From Ignatzschineria sp. RMDPL8A (lineage in GTDB: Bacteria > Pseudomonadota > Gammaproteobacteria > Cardiobacteriales > Wohlfahrtiimonadaceae): a DNA stretch of 64,000 nt. The notes under the pieces are model-generated. The model was given only the letters and a program-made list of their open reading frames with translations, ran no database searches and was not told where the DNA came from. Location of the stretch: assembly GCF_029815055.1 (NCBI RefSeq), contig NZ_JAPPWA010000002.1, positions 372,001-436,000 on the forward strand. The letters run 5' to 3'. The translations under genes and the position numbers were made by a program. Below, piece by piece: positions 24,805 to 33,625 of the stretch (position 1 is its first letter; the number at the start of each line of letters is the position of its first letter).

Positions 24805-26289
24805 CTAGAGGCGTTTTCCCATACGGAATCGGCGAATTTTCTTCGGTTTTTCTCCCTCTTCATAATACTCAATGGTAAAGCCGGTAAGCGCGTAAGTAAT
24901 TGCAATAATCGGGCTTAAGAGGCATAAGAAGGTATAGGGCAGATAGGCAAAGGAGCTCACGCCAAGCGTTGTCGTCATAAAAGCGCCACAGGTATTCCAT
25001 GGGATGAGTGGGGAGGTCATCGTTCCAGCATCTTCAAGCGTTCGCGATAACACTTTTGGTTTAATGCCCCGTTTGCGATATTCATCGGCGTACATGCGTC
25101 CGGGAATGATGATCGACATATATTGATCACAGCCAACAATATTGCCGGTGATACAGGTGGCAACGGTTGAGACAATGAGGCTTTTGGTGGTTTTTGCAAT
25201 TTTGACGATCTGCTGCATTAACACCTCAAAAATCTTGGTAAATTCTAAAATTCCGCCAAAACACATGGCAATCATCACAAGCGACACGGTAAAAAGGACC
25301 GAGGTAATGCCCCCGTTATTGAGGAGTTTCGCTAAGGTTTCGTTACTGGTTTGGATGGAGTATCCATCATAGAGCGCATTAATCACCATGCCGGCATCGG
25401 CCCCTTGAATAAAAATCGCGCAGAGAACACCCAGCAGCGAGCCAATCATTAGTCCCGGGAATGCGGGAATACGGAAGATCATCACCACGATAATGAGGCA
25501 CGGAACAAGTAACAGCCACGGGCTAATCACAAAGAGCTCTTTTAGATCGTGTTGCAGCGTGAGGGTCACATTCGCGCTATCGACCATTTCGCTCGAATAG
25601 TTTAAGCCCAAAATGGTAAATAAAATAAGCGAAAGCACAAGGGCGGGAATGGTGGTGTAGAGCATATATTTAATGTGCTCAAAGAGATCCACGCCGACGA
25701 TACCGGGCGCAAGGTTTGTGGATTCGGAAAGAGGCGAGATCTTATCACCAAAATAGACGCCTGAGATCACCGCGCCCGCCACCATTTCAGGCTTCATGCC
25801 AAGACCATAACCGATTCCCATAATCGCAATCCCGATCGTTCCTGCTGCCGTCCAAGCGTTTCCAGAGGCGATGGAGATAATGCACGAGATTCCACATGCG
25901 GCGACGAGGAAATATTTCGGTTCTAAAATATTGAGCCCGTAATAGATGAGCGTTGGTACAATGCCGGCGGCGATCCACGAGGCGATAATCGTCCCGATCA
26001 CCATCAAAATTAAAATCGCTTGGAGCGCGAGCCGCACCGCATCGAGCATTCCCTTTTCAATCCGGCTCCAAGTATAGCCTAATCGAAGCGCCACGAGCGC
26101 TGCCACCATCACGCTTACAAGAAGGGGAATGTGTGGGCTCGTTTCAAGAAAAAAGATCCCGGTTACGAGTGCAACCATCATAAAAAGTACGGGAATCATC
26201 GCTTCCAGTAACGTTGGTAGGCGGCCTTCTTCGGGAATCGGCGGTTGGAGTGGGTCAATATTTTTTGGGGGCGGCGTGGTGATTTCCAT
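24805..26289 (-). CDS. nhaC: NhaC-family Na+/H+ antiporter
   Basis: A 494-residue polytopic transporter with about 12 hydrophobic segments after a proline-rich N-terminus. Family landmarks are ASGNAWTAAGTIG, the GDKISPLSESTNLAPGIVGVDLFEHI segment, and the C-terminal CITGNIVGCDQYMSIIIPGRM and DAGTMTSPLIPWNTCGAFM. NhaC proteins exchange Na+ for protons in alkaline conditions; some relatives exchange malate and lactate, which cannot be excluded. A 270-bp leader with several stem-loops (26330-26418) precedes the gene and could carry cation- or pH-dependent control. Confidence 0.88.
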   Translation of the reverse strand: MEITTPPPKNIDPLQPPIPEEGRLPTLLEAMIPVLFMMVALVTGIFFLETSPHIPLLVSVMVAALVALRLGYTWSRIEKGMLDAVRLALQAILILMVIGTIIASWIAAGIVPTLIYYGLNILEPKYFLVAACGISCIISIASGNAWTAAGTIGIAIMGIGYGLGMKPEMVAGAVISGVYFGDKISPLSESTNLAPGIVGVDLFEHIKYMLYTTIPALVLSLILFTILGLNYSSEMVDSANVTLTLQHDLKELFVISPWLLLVPCLIIVVMIFRIPAFPGLMIGSLLGVLCAIFIQGADAGMVINALYDGYSIQTSNETLAKLLNNGGITSVLFTVSLVMIAMCFGGILEFTKIFEVLMQQIVKIAKTTKSLIVSTVATCITGNIVGCDQYMSIIIPGRMYADEYRKRGIKPKVLSRTLEDAGTMTSPLIPWNTCGAFMTTTLGVSSFAYLPYTFLCLLSPIIAITYALTGFTIEYYEEGEKPKKIRRFRMGKRL

Positions 26290-26329
26290 GAATCAAGCGG
26301 TCCTCTTGGAAGAAAATAGAAAAGTGGGA

Positions 26330-26418
26330 TCGGAGGGTGTCCGATTAGGATTTACATGAACGCGGTTGATGATGCGTTGAGCAGGGCTCTGTCAGAATGA
26401 TTTTATCATTAATAGCCC
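26330..26418 (-). promoter_or_regulatory. Structured leader of nhaC
   Basis: Read on the minus strand, three successive stem-loops occur: a nested one (GGGCT / AGCCC at 26414-26418 and 26384-26388 enclosing AATGAT-AAA-ATCATT), then AACGC / GCGTT (26374-26378 and 26359-26363), then TCGGA / TCCGA (26340-26344 and 26330-26334). None has a T tract, so they are not terminators. I infer a structured mRNA leader; no known riboswitch family was recognised. Confidence 0.35.
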
Positions 26419-26501
26419 GATAATTCCGGAAGAGTCGCTTTACCTCAAACAATCTATTTGATCTTAGTTTCTGCATTGCGATTTTTAGATAAAAGTCCGA
26501 A

Positions 26502-26530
26502 TAAAAAAGCCCAACCACGAGGGTAGGGCT
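26502..26530 (-). terminator. Terminator of the alcohol dehydrogenase gene
   Basis: GCCCTACC and GGTTGGGC form a stem with one mismatch, followed on the minus strand by six T. Confidence 0.8.
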
Positions 26531-26567
26531 TAGTTGATTATACTACTATTACGTTCGGAAATTGGTG

Positions 26568-27716
26568 TTACATTGCTGCTTTAAAGATATTCTCAACGTC
26601 AGTTTGATCGCCTTGAACCGGGTTCGTTGCTGAACAGACGTCTAACAGCGCGTTTTTTGCAAGAAGAGGAATGTCTTCTGCTTTTGCATTGAGCGCAGTT
26701 AAGTTCGCAGGAATGTTGATCGACTCAGAGAGTTCGCGGATTTTTGCAATCGCTGCATTGGCCGCGTCCATATCGCTTAAACCTTCAATGTCGATATACA
26801 TCGCTTTCGCTACATCTTTAAGACGTGCGGCTGCATTTTGTTTATTGAAGTCTAATACGTGCGGTAAAAGCACTGCGTTACACACACCGTGAGGAAGGTC
26901 ATACATGCCGCCAAGCTGATGCGCCATTGCGTGAACGTAGCCAAGCGATGCGTTATTAAACGCCATGCCCGCTAAGAATTGAGCGTAGGCCATATTGTCG
27001 CGCGCTTGCATATTATCGCCATATTCAACCGCGGTTTGTAGGTTGTCGATAATCAGAGTTATCGCTTGAAGAGCACAGGCGTCTGTAATAGGCGTTGCCG
27101 CTGTTGAGATATACGCTTCAATCGCGTGAGTTAATGCATCCATACCGGTCGCTGCGGTTAAGCTTTTTGGCATACCTTGCATGAGGCGTGGGTCGTTTAC
27201 CGATAAGATCGGCGTTGAGTTTTTATCAACGATCGCCATTTTTACGTGACGCTCTTCATCGGTAATGATGCAGAAACGGGTCATTTCACTCGCAGTTCCT
27301 GCAGTTGTGTTGATCGCAACCATTGGAAGTTGAGGATGTTTGGTTTTATCTAATCCTTCAAATGCGCTGATATCGTCGCCGTTGGTTGCACAAAGCGCGA
27401 TGCCTTTTGCACAGTCGTGAGGCGATCCACCGCCTAAGGAGATAACGAAATCGCAGTTATTCTCTTTAAGGATTTTAAGACCGTCAGCCACGTTTTTCGT
27501 GGTGGGGTTGGGGTGTGTTCCATCATAGATTACAGCTTCGATGCTGTCTTTTGCTAATAGATCCACAACGTTTTGCGCCATGCCTGATTTTGCAAGGAAT
27601 GTATCGGTAACGATTAATCCTTTTTTAAAGCCGTAGCCTTTAAGGGTTGCAAGAGCGTCATCTAAAGCGTTTTCGCCAATGACGTTGACGGGGGGCATAA
27701 AGAAAGTACTACTCAT
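26568..27716 (-). CDS. Iron-containing (group III) alcohol dehydrogenase
   Basis: A 382-residue NAD(P)-dependent alcohol/aldehyde oxidoreductase of the iron-activated family (YiaY/FucO/DhaT group). The nucleotide-binding motif [11 protein letters not shown] is at about 96-106. Metal ligands are seen as the Asp in [13 protein letters not shown], a His in [12 protein letters not shown], and the His in LPHGVCNA. The substrate cannot be read from sequence; small primary alcohols or propanediol are typical. The ATG has TAGGAG at good spacing. Codon choice is strongly biased, as in highly expressed genes. A divergent-free 170-bp gap separates it from the SDR gene. Confidence 0.9.
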   Translation of the reverse strand: MSSTFFMPPVNVIGENALDDALATLKGYGFKKGLIVTDTFLAKSGMAQNVVDLLAKDSIEAVIYDGTHPNPTTKNVADGLKILKENNCDFVISLGGGSPHDCAKGIALCATNGDDISAFEGLDKTKHPQLPMVAINTTAGTASEMTRFCIITDEERHVKMAIVDKNSTPILSVNDPRLMQGMPKSLTAATGMDALTHAIEAYISTAATPITDACALQAITLIIDNLQTAVEYGDNMQARDNMAYAQFLAGMAFNNASLGYVHAMAHQLGGMYDLPHGVCNAVLLPHVLDFNKQNAAARLKDVAKAMYIDIEGLSDMDAANAAIAKIRELSESINIPANLTALNAKAEDIPLLAKNALLDVCSATNPVQGDQTDVENIFKAAM

Positions 27717-27887
27717 AATATCTCCTAAATATAATCGGTGATTATGTAGGTAAAGAAATGTATAAATATATAAACATAATTTAATTAATTAATCTTGCGG
27801 TGGATCATACTTTTTGATTAAGAAGCCTCCTTTGCGCAATCTATTATCTTTAATATAAAAATATTTTATATTGATTCTTTTGACGGA

Positions 27888-28616
27888 TTAATTAGCTTGA
27901 TGAGTGGAGCTAATCACCAGTTCTCGCACACAAATCTCTTGGGGCATCTCATAGACAAAGAGTGCCGCTTTCGCTACTTCATAGGGATCCATCGCCGCCC
28001 CTTCAGGCAGGCTCTTTTTCCATTTTGTATAACTTTGGCGAATCTTTTCATCGGTAGTATGGGTTAATAGATCAGTTTCTGCAGCGCCTGGGGAGAGCAG
28101 CATCACGCGAATATTGTGGTGCGCGGCCTCCATGCGAAGCGTATCGGTCAATCCATGAACGGCAAATTTCGTTGCGCTATAGGCGGCGTGATTTTGGTAG
28201 ATATTAAATCCCGCGGTGGACGAGACATTGATGATGGTGCCATGTTTTCGCGAGAGCATGCGTTTGAGTGCAATTTGGGAGCCATTTAAGACACCTTTCA
28301 GATTCACATCGATCATCTGATCCCATTCCTGCGGGTCTTGATTCCACACCTTTTGCAGTAGCATTTGCCCTGCATTATTAATGAGAAGATTGAGCGGGCC
28401 GTAAAGCGCTTCGGCCTCACTGAGCGCTTGGGTAAATGCCTCATAATCGGCAACATCCACCGCGCGGCAGAGCGTATTGGGAAGGTTGAATTTTTCCATC
28501 ACTTCCACACGGCGACTTAGCAATAAGAGCGGGTAGCCCTTTTCGCTAAAGAGATAGGCCATTTCGCGACCAAAGCCGCTGCTTGCGCCTGTAATCACAA
28601 CTAAAGGTTTTCCCAT
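27888..28616 (-). CDS. Short-chain dehydrogenase/reductase (SDR)
   Basis: A 242-residue classical SDR. The cofactor motif TGASSGFG is at 9-16, NNAG at about 84-87, and the catalytic residues are Ser in INVSSTAGF and YSATK (Y-x-x-x-K). The Arg-rich LLSRR after the second strand suggests NADP(H) preference. The closest named relatives are YdfG-like 3-hydroxy acid dehydrogenases and other ketoreductases; substrate unknown. GAGGAGG precedes the ATG. It is upstream of the alcohol dehydrogenase on the same strand but probably in a separate unit. Confidence 0.85.
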   Translation of the reverse strand: MGKPLVVITGASSGFGREMAYLFSEKGYPLLLLSRRVEVMEKFNLPNTLCRAVDVADYEAFTQALSEAEALYGPLNLLINNAGQMLLQKVWNQDPQEWDQMIDVNLKGVLNGSQIALKRMLSRKHGTIINVSSTAGFNIYQNHAAYSATKFAVHGLTDTLRMEAAHHNIRVMLLSPGAAETDLLTHTTDEKIRQSYTKWKKSLPEGAAMDPYEVAKAALFVYEMPQEICVRELVISSTHQAN

Positions 28617-28877
28617 CGGATGCCTCCTCGAGCGTCGTAATGATTGAATCAGTTTAGCCTACTTTTAAAATTCCATAGGGGGTATTAAATCAGCGTTTGA
28701 TTTTGACTAGGTTTATGTTTGAAAAGTGATAAAAGAGTTGAGGGGATGCGAAATTTCGTCTAATCGATTGGAGGTTTTTCGATAAAGGGCGATAATTGGC
28801 TTACGCTCGAACGGGGAAAAAGCGCAGTTTAGTCAGGCAAAGTAGGGGGTATCAAATCTGCCGGAGAATTGTTTAGA

Positions 28878-28909
28878 TAAAAAGAAGCCCGTGCACAATG
28901 TGTCCGGGC
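28878..28909 (-). terminator. Terminator of the candidate small RNA
   Basis: On the minus strand GCCCG (28905-28909) pairs with CGGGC (28887-28891), with inner pairing, followed by TTCTTTTT. Confidence 0.75.
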
Positions 28910-28998
28910 GAAATAATGTCAGTTATGTATATCACCATCGTGTGGGGTGGTGACCTCGCTTTAGCTGTTAATGCCCGCAAGCTGAATCAAATCGGCAT
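28879..28998 (-). ncRNA. Candidate intergenic small RNA of about 120 nt
   Basis: A strong promoter (29005-29034) and an intrinsic terminator (28878-28909) on the same strand enclose about 120 nt with no open reading frame of note. The transcript can form a 5' hairpin (GAATC / GATTC), a central one (TCACCA / TGGTGA) and the terminator hairpin. It does not match the hallmarks of 4.5S RNA, 6S RNA, RNase P RNA or tmRNA that I know. The nearest minus-strand gene downstream (SDR) starts about 260 bp past the terminator, so it is not simply that gene's leader unless there is readthrough; it could be an attenuated leader. Confidence 0.6.
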
Positions 28999-29004
28999 AG
29001 ATTC

Positions 29005-29034
29005 ACTATAGTCGCCTTTGAATTTTGTTGTCAA
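29005..29034 (-). promoter_or_regulatory. Promoter of the candidate small RNA
   Basis: On the minus strand TTGACA (29029-29034) and TATAGT (29005-29010) are separated by 18 bp. Confidence 0.75.
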
Positions 29035-29147
29035 ATTGTAGTATCGCGATTTTTACAATTTTGATTAAATTGGCGTTAACTCATTTATCTTAAAGGAGAT
29101 AAAAGCGCGCAAAATAGAGAAAAGAAGTGTAAAGAATCCCTATTTGA

Positions 29148-30182
29148 TCATGATGGCTGATCATTTGGGCTCTCATAATTGGGGGAATTGAGTGTGCCGA
29201 TTTGTGCATTGGTATGAATAAAGAGCCGTTCGATATGGGCTAATAATTCATGAAGGGGCGTTGTCTCCTTTTTCGTAAGCTCGGTTAAAAACGCCGCAGG
29301 ATCGCGAAGGGAAGCTTCAGGCGTTGGGGTAAAGAGCAGATTTTCTTTAAAGGAGACACAAAGCGCGCCGGGAATAAATTCATAATTGATGCTCAAATAG
29401 CGATCCGCCGCATTGGTAAGCGCTTCGACAACCACCGGCGTTAAAAAAAGCGCGGCTCCTTTTTCATTGGCGGCAAGGGTTCTAAAGTGACGATTAAAGC
29501 GAATGGACGCGGGCTCGTAATTTGATTGAAGTTTTTTAAACGCCGATTCACGCCGGTTAAGAAAGGAGAGTTGATATTTCACAAAAGGTGAGCGAATCAC
29601 AATGCCGTAACGATCATGACGCTGAAATTGGGTGTTGCCGGTTTTTTCATTCTTCTCTTCTAAATAGCGCAGGTGAAAGAGCGAATAATTAAAAGAGAGG
29701 GTTTTACCTTGGTAACGGCCCTTGGCATAAAAAGGGAGATCGCGCTGATCGCCGCGGCGAAAGATGCGGTAATATTCGCAGTAGCGTCCAATCAGCTCTT
29801 TTGAGTTGTATTTCGGAATCTCAAGCGCCTCATCGAGGACTAAATTGGCATCAAAGATTTTTTGCGAATAGAGATCAAGGCGACGTTTACGGAGGATGGC
29901 CAGTGCTAAAAGCGCGCCTAAATAGATTAATAACGGTAAAAAAAGGAGCGGGAGATGGGTGATCAAAACGCCGATCGTAACCAGTAAAATTCCCGTGCCG
30001 CCTGCGAGATAGAGTAAGCGATTATCATACTCCGTTCCGCCCCGAATGGTTGAAAAACGCTGGACTGCCGAATGAATGGCCTCATGATTCGGTGACTGAG
30101 AAAGCAGCTGATCGACAGAGCGATACGCTTCATTGAGCGCGCGATTATGCTGAAAAATATCGCTTAAGCGGGGTAGGGGCAT
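29148..30182 (-). CDS. DUF3137-type membrane protein, LemA partner
   Basis: A 344-residue protein with two adjacent hydrophobic segments (about 55-72 and 76-95) and a large soluble C-terminal part. The region with SKELIGRYCEYYRIFRRGDQ, FYAKGRYQGKTLSFNYSLFHL and a long mixed alpha/beta stretch fits DUF3137 proteins, which commonly follow lemA. The gene begins 33 bp after the lemA stop codon, so the two form an operon. Function is unknown; the pairing suggests a shared envelope-associated role. The ribosome binding site is weak, consistent with translational coupling. Confidence 0.7.
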   Translation of the reverse strand: MPLPRLSDIFQHNRALNEAYRSVDQLLSQSPNHEAIHSAVQRFSTIRGGTEYDNRLLYLAGGTGILLVTIGVLITHLPLLFLPLLIYLGALLALAILRKRRLDLYSQKIFDANLVLDEALEIPKYNSKELIGRYCEYYRIFRRGDQRDLPFYAKGRYQGKTLSFNYSLFHLRYLEEKNEKTGNTQFQRHDRYGIVIRSPFVKYQLSFLNRRESAFKKLQSNYEPASIRFNRHFRTLAANEKGAALFLTPVVVEALTNAADRYLSINYEFIPGALCVSFKENLLFTPTPEASLRDPAAFLTELTKKETTPLHELLAHIERLFIHTNAQIGTLNSPNYESPNDQPS

Positions 30183-30215
30183 GGTATCTTTTTTCGGACT
30201 CGCAAGGTCAAACGG

Positions 30216-30782
30216 TTAAAAATTGGGCTTATAATCAAATCCCGCTTCTGCGGCATGATCATGAAAGCGGTTCAGACGGACTTTTTTGGTAAAAGTGTTA
30301 TTTACAATTGAATTGGGGAAAATCTCAATCCCACTATTAAAGAGCTCCACATTGCGGTTAAAAATGCGCAACGATGCGGTAATGTTGTCTTGTTGGATCG
30401 TGAATTTATTGATCACATTATTAAAAACCTCGGAGCTTTTGAGCTCAGGATAGGCCTCAGAGACGGCGACTAAGTTTTTAATGAGCGATGAAGTTTGCGT
30501 TTGGATCGCTTTGAGCTGATGGGTGTCGATATCATTTTCGCTAATGCGTGAAATGGCAGCGCGAAGTTCCGTTACGCCTTTTAATACCGAGCCTTCATGC
30601 TCTTTAAAGGATTCTGCTAGGCGCTCAATCTCGGGAAACAGCTGATTTTTATTGCGTTCTTCCGTCACTACATCGGCCCACGCACGCACGGTCGCGTTAT
30701 AACGATTGATAATGCCGTTATGAATTTTGATGGCGCTAATAATTAAAATCGCAATGACACCTAACACAATTGCCGCACTCAT
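30216..30782 (-). CDS. lemA: LemA family protein
   Basis: A 188-residue LemA protein: an N-terminal membrane anchor (about 4-20) and a long helical bundle facing the outside or the cytoplasm. Family marks are IINRYNATVRAWADV (Y/N and V-x-x-A-x-A-D-V), the central QTQTSSLIKNLVAVSEAYPELKSSE and the C-terminal FNRNVELFNSGIEIFPNSIV. The role in bacteria is not defined. AAGGAG precedes the ATG. It is the first gene of the lemA-DUF3137 operon. Confidence 0.92.
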   Translation of the reverse strand: MSAAIVLGVIAILIISAIKIHNGIINRYNATVRAWADVVTEERNKNQLFPEIERLAESFKEHEGSVLKGVTELRAAISRISENDIDTHQLKAIQTQTSSLIKNLVAVSEAYPELKSSEVFNNVINKFTIQQDNITASLRIFNRNVELFNSGIEIFPNSIVNNTFTKKVRLNRFHDHAAEAGFDYKPNF

Positions 30783-30921
30783 GGGCTCTCCTTATTAATG
30801 ATTGAGATTTATTACTCCCATCATAGCGAAAAAATCAGGCGTTCGCAGGGAAAAAACCTTGCCATTTTGCGCGAATTTTTTAGGTGGCGGCATTTTTATT
30901 TTTCACACAGAATTTTGCGGG

Positions 30922-30965
30922 CAAAAAAAGCCACGCGACCCCGTTTAGGAATCTCGTGGCTTTTT
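30922..30965. terminator. Terminator after the DUF4139 gene
   Basis: GCCACG and CGTGGC form a stem with A7 on one side and T5 on the other; on the minus strand it ends the gene at 31029-32444. Confidence 0.8.
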
Positions 30966-31028
30966 AATTAATGTGTTAATTGAGGGTTTGAATGACGACT
31001 ATCTATATAAAACTTATATATAGAGAGG

Positions 31029-32444
31029 CTATTTCGATTCCGTCTCAAGATCGATTTTATAGGTTAACGTCACGCTCGATTCTGCCGGAATTTCAATATT
31101 CCAGGTGGCCGAGGTGCCCACTTTTTGCGAGGGTTCATGTGAAACCGAGAGTAAACGCCAGCCTTTCATGCCAAATTGTTCGGTATATTTCGCCACAACG
31201 GGGACTTTTTTCGCATTTTTGAAGATTACTTGATGGGATGACTGAGTACGCGTTTTAGTGATGCGCTCAAACTGGGTCACACTTTCAGAGACTGATACAT
31301 CGAACGCGTTACCGGTATTAACCTCGAAGGTTTCATTGGCCGCCACATGGGGGATTCGATTTTCACCAATAAAGAGTGCCTCACCATTGTCACGCTCTTG
31401 ATAGACGCGGAACACCCCTTGCGGAAGTGGCATGCCTAAGTTGCTTGCTTCGGTGTTATCAATTAGAAGATAGATCGCCGCTTTGCGATTTTTACTCTCC
31501 GAATGATCTTGAACGTAGTGGGTAAAACGATACTCTTTAGTGAGCGGAATCGCGTCTGCTGAGAGCAGTGAGAGCTGTTTCTCTTGATTGTTTTTGAGCG
31601 TTGTTTTCATCGGCAAGGTGTAGAGATGAAAGTCGGAAAAACTCTCTTCACTTGGAAGATAAGCGCTTTCATCCATAACTACCATGCTCGCTTTCATCAT
31701 GCGCGGCGAGCCATAATTGGGCGTTTGATTCACATCGCCCGCCACGAGTTGCAACTTACTATTTTCAAAGGTGGTACCGCTATTATTTTTAAGGGTAATC
31801 CAACCGGTGAGATCAAATTCAGTCTCATTTTTTGAAAGGGTTGCGATGTAATCGGCTTGCCAGTCAAAGCCGCTGGTGAGATAGGTGATCTCAAGGGGCG
31901 CGGCTTCATCGGCTTCGCTCGCTAATAATAAAGAGAGCGTTGGCGAGGCTTTAAGGCCATCGGGAATCTGTTTAAAGATAAGTTGCGCGTCTTTTGGAAG
32001 CCCGGTTTCAATGCGATCGGGATATTGTAATACCAGTCCGCCATTTGTGGAAAGTACGGTGGCCGTCTCTTGAACTTTTTGACCGGTTGGATCAAATGAA
32101 CGAATTTCAATCGATGTACCGAGTGATTTTTCGAGCATCGCGTGCGGCGAGAGAAGATCGTAATCAAAATTTTGCTCAATGAGCTGTAGGGCAGAGTTCC
32201 CACGGTTTTTAAGATGAGTGGTTTGCGGGCGAATCTGCGCTGAAACATCTTTTAATAAAAGCTGATTAATGCCTTTTTTAAGGAGAACTGAGCGGGACTC
32301 ATTTACAAGTGCGGTCCCATTATTGTAGAGTGTGATCGCAATTTCATCGGACGCTTGACGATTACTCTCCACAAGATGAGTATCGGCTTGGGCTGTCGCA
32401 AATAGTAAGGCAGAGGCGATTAAGGTTTTTTTCATCGAACTCAT
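31029..32444 (-). CDS. DUF4139 domain secreted protein
   Basis: A 471-residue exported protein. The signal peptide (MSSMKKTLIASALLFATAQA) is about 20 residues long. The body is beta-rich, with a DUF4139-type region: LEITYLTSGFDWQADYIATL, LTGWITLKNNSGTTFENSKLQLVAGDVN and, near the end, the MKGWRLLSVSH and ATWNIEIPAESSVTLTYKI segments. Function unknown; likely periplasmic or envelope-associated. I start at 32444, where AAAGGAG has 7-nt spacing; the open frame up to 32480 adds a charged stretch that would spoil the signal peptide. Confidence 0.83.
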   Translation of the reverse strand: MSSMKKTLIASALLFATAQADTHLVESNRQASDEIAITLYNNGTALVNESRSVLLKKGINQLLLKDVSAQIRPQTTHLKNRGNSALQLIEQNFDYDLLSPHAMLEKSLGTSIEIRSFDPTGQKVQETATVLSTNGGLVLQYPDRIETGLPKDAQLIFKQIPDGLKASPTLSLLLASEADEAAPLEITYLTSGFDWQADYIATLSKNETEFDLTGWITLKNNSGTTFENSKLQLVAGDVNQTPNYGSPRMMKASMVVMDESAYLPSEESFSDFHLYTLPMKTTLKNNQEKQLSLLSADAIPLTKEYRFTHYVQDHSESKNRKAAIYLLIDNTEASNLGMPLPQGVFRVYQERDNGEALFIGENRIPHVAANETFEVNTGNAFDVSVSESVTQFERITKTRTQSSHQVIFKNAKKVPVVAKYTEQFGMKGWRLLSVSHEPSQKVGTSATWNIEIPAESSVTLTYKIDLETESK

Positions 32445-32536
32445 AGAGGGACTCCTTTGTTTGTTGTGATTATGCTTCAATTATAGCGTAATGACTTTTC
32501 GCTGGGTTAAATTCTGAGATAGCAATTGATTTTGCC

Positions 32537-32565
32537 TTGTATTTTGTATGATTTTTGATTAGAAT
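32537..32565 (+). promoter_or_regulatory. Promoter of rplM-rpsI
   Basis: TTGTAT (32537-32542) and TAGAAT (32560-32565) with a 17-bp spacer. It leaves a leader of about 125 nt with a possible hairpin (AAGCTTT / AAAGGCTT, near 32606-32626), in the place where ribosomal protein leaders carry autoregulatory structures. Confidence 0.6.
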
Positions 32566-32696
32566 AGCGGGATCGTTTACCAGCGACCCCTAACGTATGA
32601 TTTAAGCTTTCAACGAAAAGGCTTATAAGATGCAACCTTATGAGTGTTGTTGGCTTGGATTTTTTTGTTAGAGATTTTTTTTATTTGGAGTTTTCA

Positions 32697-33125
32697 ATGA
32701 AAACATTTAGTGCAAAACCTGCTGAAGTAACACGCGAGTGGTTCGTCGTAGACGCAGAAAACAAAACACTTGGCCGTTTAGCGACCGAAATCGCAAGACG
32801 TTTACGCGGTAAGCATAAACCTGAATACACACCACACGTTGATACAGGTGATTACATTATCGTAGTTAATGCGGATAAAATTCGTGTGTCTGGTAATAAA
32901 ATGCTTCAAAAAATTTATTACAAACACACCGGTTATGTTGGACATTTAAGAGAAACCTCTCTTGAGAAAATGTTAGAGTCAAAACCAGAGATGGTTATAG
33001 AATTAGCGGTAAAAGGTATGCTTCCTAAAAACGTTTTAGGTCGTCAAATGTTCAGAAAGCTTAAAGTATATGCTGGCGCTGAGCATCATCATGCTGCACA
33101 ACAACCCAAAATTTTAGACATCTAA
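32697..33125 (+). CDS. rplM: 50S ribosomal protein L13
   Basis: Ribosomal protein L13 of 142 residues, full length. Landmarks are [42 protein letters not shown] and the C-terminal [22 protein letters not shown]. The ATG at 32697 gives the canonical N-terminus MKTFSAKP; the 19 upstream in-frame codons are leader. It forms an operon with rpsI, 21 bp downstream. Confidence 0.98.
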   Translation: MKTFSAKPAEVTREWFVVDAENKTLGRLATEIARRLRGKHKPEYTPHVDTGDYIIVVNADKIRVSGNKMLQKIYYKHTGYVGHLRETSLEKMLESKPEMVIELAVKGMLPKNVLGRQMFRKLKVYAGAEHHHAAQQPKILDI

Positions 33126-33146
33126 TTAGATAAGAGAGTATTAATT

Positions 33147-33539
33147 ATGGCAACTAACCAAAACTATGGTACAGGACGACGCAAACGCTCATCAGCACGC
33201 GTTTTCTTACGTAAAGGTACGGGCAATATTGTTGTAAACAACAAACCACTTGATGAGTACTTTTCAAGAGAATCATCACGCATGATCGTACGTCAACCTT
33301 TAGCGCTTTTAGAAGCAGCTGAGCAATTCGATGTAATTGTAACGGTTGCAGGCGGCGGTATGACAGGTCAAGCAGGTGCAATTCGCCACGGTCTTACACG
33401 TGCTTTAATCGAATATGATGAAGCGAACCGTGAAGCATTACGTAAAGCGGGCTTTGTAACTCGTGACCCACGTAGCGTTGAGCGTAAGAAAGTTGGTCTT
33501 CGCGGCGCACGTCGTGCGACACAGTTCTCAAAACGTTAA
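33147..33539 (+). CDS. rpsI: 30S ribosomal protein S9
   Basis: Ribosomal protein S9 of 130 residues. Visible are [18 protein letters not shown], the [21 protein letters not shown] segment and the basic C-terminal tail ending FSKR that reaches the P-site tRNA. It is the second gene of the conserved rplM-rpsI pair and is followed by a terminator hairpin. Confidence 0.98.
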   Translation: MATNQNYGTGRRKRSSARVFLRKGTGNIVVNNKPLDEYFSRESSRMIVRQPLALLEAAEQFDVIVTVAGGGMTGQAGAIRHGLTRALIEYDEANREALRKAGFVTRDPRSVERKKVGLRGARRATQFSKR

Positions 33540-33575
33540 TTTTTCATTTGTTGAAATTACACGCTTTGAAATTGA

Positions 33576-33604
33576 TAAAAGCCTTTCATCTCGAAAGGCT
33601 TTTC
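33576..33604 (+). terminator. Terminator after rpsI
   Basis: AAAAGCCTTT and AAAGGCTTTT form a 10-bp stem with a 7-nt loop, ending in TTTTC. It lies inside the longer open frame of the next gene and so argues for the later pcnB start. Confidence 0.75.
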
Positions 33605-33625
33605 TTATGGGAAGACAAAAACGCT

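Noticed and set aside
28878-28998. 6S RNA, 4.5S RNA or tmRNA identity for the intergenic transcript
   Set aside because: The 4.5S GGTCAGGTCCGGAAGGAAGC core, a tRNA-like tmRNA end and the long 6S closing stem are all missing.
33548-33625. Upstream start of pcnB at 33548
   Set aside because: It would place the rpsI terminator hairpin inside the coding sequence.
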